From NCBI RefSeq assembly GCF_002797445.1, contig NZ_PGEP01000001.1, forward strand, positions 2,294,501 to 2,358,500: a DNA stretch of 64,000 nt, given 5' to 3'. The translations under genes were made by a program, and so were the position numbers. The notes below the pieces were generated by a model, which saw nothing but the letters and a program-made list of their open reading frames with translations, ran no database searches and was not told where the DNA came from. Each line of letters begins with the position of its first letter. Position 1 is the stretch's first letter. Source of the DNA: Acidovorax sp. 69 (GTDB lineage: Bacteria; Pseudomonadota; Gammaproteobacteria; Burkholderiales; Burkholderiaceae_C). Positions 60,300-64,000 of the stretch are shown here, one piece after another.

Positions 60300-60599
60300 A
60301 TGACCGCAGACCACTACGCCGCCCTCGGGCTCGCGGCCAACGCGTCGCTGGCCGACATCAAGAAGGCGTTTCGCCAGAAGGCGTCGTTCTACCACCCGGA
60401 CCGCAATGACGCGCCTGACGCAGCCCTGCAGTTTCAGGCGGTGCAAAAGGCCTATGAGGTGCTGTCTGATGACACCGCCCGCCAGGCCTACGACGACAAC
60501 CGCCGCCGCAACCTGCTGGACGACCCGCTGCAGACCGCGCAGGAGATCTGGCAGGCCTATTCCACGCGCATTTTTTCTTCTTCTTCGTCTTCTACGTGA
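60300..60599 (+). CDS. Short J-domain protein
   Basis: 99 residues, of which the first ~70 are a J domain with the HPD motif at residues 32-34 (SFYHPDRND), flanked by the usual helices (KKAFRQKA and LQFQAVQKAYEVLSDD). There is no Gly/Phe, zinc or C-terminal DnaJ domain. It would stimulate DnaK ATPase and bring it to a partner. The last residues are a Ser run encoded by a TTCTTC repeat, and the stop TGA overlaps the GTG start of the next gene, so the two are coupled. Confidence 0.88.
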   Translation: MTADHYAALGLAANASLADIKKAFRQKASFYHPDRNDAPDAALQFQAVQKAYEVLSDDTARQAYDDNRRRNLLDDPLQTAQEIWQAYSTRIFSSSSSST

Positions 60600-61174
60600 A
60601 ACTTTCTCCTTATTTTCAAGACCTGCGCTCCGCCTACCAGGCCGAGCTGGATGACTTGGTATCCGATTCCGAGGGCAACGATGTTCTGCGCAAGCGCCTG
60701 GCCGAAAAGCGCAATGAGATTGCGTTTTTGGTGCAGATGATGGAACTGGCCCCCGAGATGGTGGCTGTGGTGTTTCACCGGGGATTCCGTTTCGTCAAGC
60801 CTGCAGCCGTCGAGCACCTGCTGGGCCTGCCCGTGGACGATTTGCCCGAATGGCACAGCCTGACCCACGCCATCACGCTGGAGCCCTGGGCCGCCAGCCT
60901 GGCGGAAACCGTTCTGCGCGAGCCGCAAGGTGCGCGTTTCTTGGCCGTGGCCGCCGGGTTGGAATACCTGCAGCAACACGCCCGCATGGCACCTGCGGCG
61001 GCATCGCACGCGGACGGCGATGGTGAATCGGATGACGCCGAAGATGCCGCAGAACATGACGACGGCTACGACGCGCTGAGCGCCGATGACGCGGCGGATC
61101 CAAAAAACAACCGCAGCCGCGAAGAAGCCAGCTCCAACTGGTTGTCTGATGTGGGCTTTGACCGGAAGGACTAG
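60596..61174 (+). CDS. Unrecognised protein, coupled to the J-domain gene
   Basis: 192 residues from a GTG that overlaps the J-domain stop. The N-terminal ~125 residues look alpha-helical (for example KRNEIAFLVQMMELAPEMVAVVF). Residues about 130-170 are an acidic Asp/Glu/Ala stretch, and the tail is NWLSDVGFDRKD. No signal peptide, membrane segment or known catalytic motif is visible. The coupling suggests a J-domain partner or client. Confidence 0.75.
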   Translation: MKLSPYFQDLRSAYQAELDDLVSDSEGNDVLRKRLAEKRNEIAFLVQMMELAPEMVAVVFHRGFRFVKPAAVEHLLGLPVDDLPEWHSLTHAITLEPWAASLAETVLREPQGARFLAVAAGLEYLQQHARMAPAAASHADGDGESDDAEDAAEHDDGYDALSADDAADPKNNRSREEASSNWLSDVGFDRKD

Positions 61175-61185
61175 CCCACGCTAGC

Positions 61186-61265
61186 CCCCCTGAGTCGCTT
61201 CGCTCCATCCGCCGAGGGGGGCGGCTCCGGAGGCCCGGTGGAGCCGGTTCCACGGCGGCGCTGGC
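61186..61265. repeat. GC-rich dispersed repeat (second family), copy B
   Basis: CCCCCTGAGTCGCTTCGCTCC, ending GGCGGCGCTGGCC. It is related to 54257-54340 and fills the first half of the gap between the 192- and 253-residue genes. Confidence 0.6.
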
Positions 61266-61335
61266 CTTGGCAAGCGTCAGTTTCAACCGCTTGCGCAATG
61301 CGTACAGCGCAACGGACCAATGAAAAGGAATTCGC

Positions 61336-62097
61336 ATGAGCAACAACACCCATCTCGCGCTGATCACCAAAACCACCAGCCTGATTGCGGCCGGTGACAT
61401 CGTGGGCGCTGAATCGGCGTTGGCCGAACTGGCCGACACCGACGGTGACGGCGCGCTGATGGTGGTCCTGGACCAGCTCGCGCCCAAGGACATCCTGGCC
61501 GTGATGCGCGAGTACGACGAGTCCAAGGCCTCCGTGGTCAACATGCTGGTCACGCCCGCGCAGTTTGCCCGCGCCATGGTGCTGGAAAAGCAGTACAAAG
61601 ACCTCACGCACACCCACCTGCGCAGCATGGTCAACGCGGTCATCTTCCGCGACGATGCCGATACCGTGGAGTTTTTGACAGCCATTGGCGACCTCGACGG
61701 GGGCGCCGAGGCGCTGGCCAACTACTTTGCCGAAAAGTGGAGCCGTATCGAGGCCTTCGCCCGCACCGGCACTTTTGACGCGGTCGAAGACTACGGCCTG
61801 ACGCTGACTGACGATGAACTGCTGGCCTCGGGCTATGTGCAGCCGCGCATTGACCAGGACGAGGTGGCCGATCGCGACTGGATGCAAATGGCCTGGTTGC
61901 TGCGCTACGAGTGCCGTGACTTGTTCATCGAAACCCTGCTGGTGCTGCGCGCCAAGGCCCGCGCCTTTGAGTTGGGCCTGGAAGAGGGCGACGAACCCGC
62001 CGCTGAAGAAGACGACGGCAAGTTTGAAACCAGCGACACGGACCGCGGCAAGGCCACGCCGGCTGCGCGCGCATCCGACGAAGAATCCGCTATCTGA
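61336..62097 (+). CDS. Unrecognised helical protein of the J-domain cluster
   Basis: 253 residues, cytosolic. The N-terminal ~95 residues resemble a helical repeat like the MgtE-N/FliG type (LAELADTDGDGALMVVLDQL, then APKDILAVMREYDES), though this is only suggestive. The C-terminal ~50 residues are acidic and polar. No catalytic motif is seen. Its stop is 4 bases before the next ATG. It is separated by 161 bases from the previous gene, but runs in the same direction. Function unknown. Confidence 0.8.
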   Translation: MSNNTHLALITKTTSLIAAGDIVGAESALAELADTDGDGALMVVLDQLAPKDILAVMREYDESKASVVNMLVTPAQFARAMVLEKQYKDLTHTHLRSMVNAVIFRDDADTVEFLTAIGDLDGGAEALANYFAEKWSRIEAFARTGTFDAVEDYGLTLTDDELLASGYVQPRIDQDEVADRDWMQMAWLLRYECRDLFIETLLVLRAKARAFELGLEEGDEPAAEEDDGKFETSDTDRGKATPAARASDEESAI

Positions 62098-62101
62098 CGC
62101 A

Positions 62102-63397
62102 ATGAGTAGCAGTCCTAGCACCCCACAGGAGTTTGCTGAGCAGGCGCTTTCGTCAGCCTTGTCGCTGCACGACGCCCGTCCATTTTTAGAAAAGGCGTTG
62201 GCCTATGGCGTGCAGCATGGCGTGCTGGGTGCGGACAAGATCGCGGCCATCAATGCCGATGCGCCCAAGGGGATCGTGCAGATTGCGCGGTACTTTGGCA
62301 GCGAGTTTTTGCGCCCCGAGCTGGAAAAGGCACGAGACCGCATGGTCAACCTCATCAGCCTGTACCTGCTGGACACCACCGAAGGGGATCTGCACAAGGC
62401 CGCCGTGTCGCTGCGGGACCATTCGTTCCTGTCGCGCTCCAAAGGCGGCTCGGACATGCTCAAGCGCCTGATTGCCCTGCCCGAAAGCAGCAACTTTGGC
62501 ATGGCCGGGTATGCAGATGCCGAGACTCCGCTGCTTGCGATGTGGTCGCTGCGCAGCCATGCCGACTACCGCGCCGAGCTGGCCCGCCGCACGCAAATAG
62601 CGCAGGCTATCTCCGCCGCCCAGTGGCTGGCAGAACAATACGACCTGGATACTGACGAGTTGGAAGCCGCAGGTGCTGATGCCGAGGCGGTGATTCGCAC
62701 CGGGCTGTTGATGCAGGTCCTGGCCCCCAAGGCCATGGAGCTGGGTGAATGGCCCCATGCCACCGCGTTCGAAAAAAGGATCACCGAGCAGCGCAAGAAG
62801 AAGCTGACCGTTTCGGCCCCATTGCGGCTGCCTGGGGGCGTGCCTCCAGATCTGCGCGATGCCATGCTGGCCCAGTGCGCCACTGTGCTGGCTGACCTGC
62901 CCAAGCTGCTCGATGCCACGGCGCCCCTGCGTACGCTGCTGCGCGCCACGGGTGCTTTCCGCGCGCGGTACTTCCTGCTGGACGACCCTCTGGCAGAGGT
63001 GGACGACTACCACCGCAGCCTGGATGACCTGGAGCAGGGCGGGGATGAGCCTCCGCAGCCTGCCAGCAAGATCTGGATCAAGACCACCGGAGGCAACGAC
63101 GATGAGCATTCACTGCTCACGCTGTTCCTGTGTCTTGCAGCGGGTGCGCCCAAGAAGACGCTGTTGACCGAGAAGACTGCTGCCAGCCTGGTGCGCAAGA
63201 TTCGCAAAGCGGGTCTTCAGCCCGCACTGGCCAGCGACTTCATCCGGGGCCATGCACCCGGCGCCTACCACCAGGACTATCTGGCGCTATGGGCGGGTTT
63301 TGTGCAGGAAGCTGAAAAGACGTTGACCAGCGACATGGACTACCAAATGCACGATGCGCTGGCCTTGTTGCGCAGGGAGTGCCACGTCGCTGGATGA
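62102..63397 (+). CDS. Unrecognised 431-residue protein, last gene of the J-domain cluster
   Basis: 431 residues, soluble and alpha/beta by eye, with no signal peptide or membrane segment. No P-loop, metal-binding or protease motif is apparent. It ends with YQMHDALALLRRECHVAG. It begins 4 bases after the preceding gene and so is co-transcribed with it. Homologues are likely in related Comamonadaceae, but I cannot place it in a named family. It converges with map. Confidence 0.8.
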   Translation: MSSSPSTPQEFAEQALSSALSLHDARPFLEKALAYGVQHGVLGADKIAAINADAPKGIVQIARYFGSEFLRPELEKARDRMVNLISLYLLDTTEGDLHKAAVSLRDHSFLSRSKGGSDMLKRLIALPESSNFGMAGYADAETPLLAMWSLRSHADYRAELARRTQIAQAISAAQWLAEQYDLDTDELEAAGADAEAVIRTGLLMQVLAPKAMELGEWPHATAFEKRITEQRKKKLTVSAPLRLPGGVPPDLRDAMLAQCATVLADLPKLLDATAPLRTLLRATGAFRARYFLLDDPLAEVDDYHRSLDDLEQGGDEPPQPASKIWIKTTGGNDDEHSLLTLFLCLAAGAPKKTLLTEKTAASLVRKIRKAGLQPALASDFIRGHAPGAYHQDYLALWAGFVQEAEKTLTSDMDYQMHDALALLRRECHVAG

Positions 63398-63471
63398 GTG
63401 CAGTGGGGCGCCTCGGGCTGCCCCCTCTGGTACTGATGGGGCGGTGCAGCCCCTTCGGTCTCGGTTTTCTC

Positions 63472-64000
63472 TCAGGCGATGGCCGGATACGCCCCTGTGC
63501 CTTCGGGCCAGGGCGTGAGCACTTCGAAGCCGTCGGCCGTCACCGCCACCATGTGTTCCCACTGCGCAGACAGCGAGTGGTCGCGGGTGACCACGGTCCA
63601 GCCATCGGCCAATTCTTTGGTTTCACGCTTTCCGGCATTGATCATGGGCTCGATGGTGAAGACCATGCCTTCCTCCAGGCGCAGGCCCTGACCGCGGTGG
63701 CCGTAGTGCAGCACCTGTGGTTCGTCGTGGTAAACCTGCCCGATGCCGTGCCCGCAATATTCGCGCACCACACTGAAGCGCTCGCGGTGCGCCACCGTCT
63801 GAATAGCGTGCCCCACATCACCCAGCGTGGCGCCGGGCCGCACCTGCAAAATGCCCGCCCGCATGGCTTCGTAGGTGGTGTGGACCAGCCGACGCGCCAG
63901 AGGTGTGGGTTCGCCGACAAAATACATGCGGCTTGTGTCACCGAACCAGCCATCCTTGATGATCGCCACGTCGATGTTGATGATGTCGCCCGCCTTCAGC
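63472..64000 (-). CDS. map: Methionine aminopeptidase type I (partial, 5' end beyond window)
   Basis: About 176 C-terminal residues visible. They carry the metal ligands of the pita-bread fold: Asp in DGWFGDTSRM, His in YCGHGIG, Glu in FTIEPMIN and Glu in QWEHMVAV. The enzyme removes the initiator Met from nascent proteins. The visible part ends normally near YPAIA. The start and N-terminal region are outside the window. Confidence 0.95.
   Translation of the reverse strand, partial: LKAGDIINIDVAIIKDGWFGDTSRMYFVGEPTPLARRLVHTTYEAMRAGILQVRPGATLGDVGHAIQTVAHRERFSVVREYCGHGIGQVYHDEPQVLHYGHRGQGLRLEEGMVFTIEPMINAGKRETKELADGWTVVTRDHSLSAQWEHMVAVTADGFEVLTPWPEGTGAYPAIA

Noticed and set aside
63414..63454. 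A terminator between the 431-residue gene and map
   Set aside because: The GGGCTGC/GCAGCCC arms pair imperfectly and the following T-rich run is weak; not strong enough to list as a feature.

Overview
The window reads as a chromosome segment of a high-GC betaproteobacterium of the Comamonadaceae (Acidovorax-like). The evidence is a tmRNA tag of the ANDERFALAA type, a single-chain aroA-cmk fusion, the block gyrA-serC-pheA-tyrA-aroA/cmk-rpsA-ihfB-lapA-lapB, and a family of short palindromic intergenic repeats that I recall from this family. No database search was possible; assignments rest on motifs, lengths and gene order.

Layout. 1-5.8 kb (minus): an Mrp/Pha-type multisubunit cation/proton antiporter operon, mrpA(B)-C-D-E-F, with mrpF cut by the window edge. 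5.9-18.4 kb (minus): a small helix-hairpin-helix protein, lapB, lapA, ihfB, rpsA, aroA-cmk, tyrA, pheA, serC and gyrA, linking LPS control, translation, aromatic and serine synthesis and DNA topology. 18.6-21.2 kb (plus): an OmpA-type protein, ubiG, gph and ssrA (tmRNA). 21.2-about 30.8 kb: an accessory region at the 3' end of ssrA, with a P4-type integrase broken by one amber codon, a cluster of repeated CCTACAAA motifs, a complete IS21-type element (istA/istB) and a 1189-residue secreted repeat protein. That protein has a DUF4347 N-terminus with a caspase/CHAT-like His-Cys pair and an IPTL-CTERM-like tail. 31-32.1 kb: an AI-2E family transporter gene with a one-base frameshift.

32.3-39.9 kb (plus): sucA-odhB-lpdA (2-oxoglutarate dehydrogenase), zapE and a coiled-coil secreted protein. 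40-44 kb: a PP2C phosphatase, a YdcH-like small protein, a DinG/YoaA helicase and bamD. 44.2-50.6 kb (plus): dnaE (frameshifted near its 3' end in a C tract), clpS and clpA. 50.9-57 kb: a DUF2789 protein, a lytic transglycosylase lipoprotein, sbcB, a Cys/Met-metabolism PLP enzyme and a Ser/Thr kinase fused to a cyclic-nucleotide-binding domain. 57.3-57.8 kb: a DUF1801 gene followed at once by a 69-bp sequence with the architecture of an integron attC site, the pair lying between two same-orientation palindromic repeats. 58-64 kb: a fused SpmA/SpmB protein, a YebC-type regulator, a J-domain protein followed by three genes I do not recognise, and the 3' part of map.

Most of the window is ordinary housekeeping sequence. 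The places that merit a second look are the ssrA-associated accessory region, the lone cassette-like DUF1801 unit, the dispersed palindromic elements (one supplies the ihfB stop codon, one may sit inside aroA), the J-domain gene cluster, and the two single-base frameshifts.
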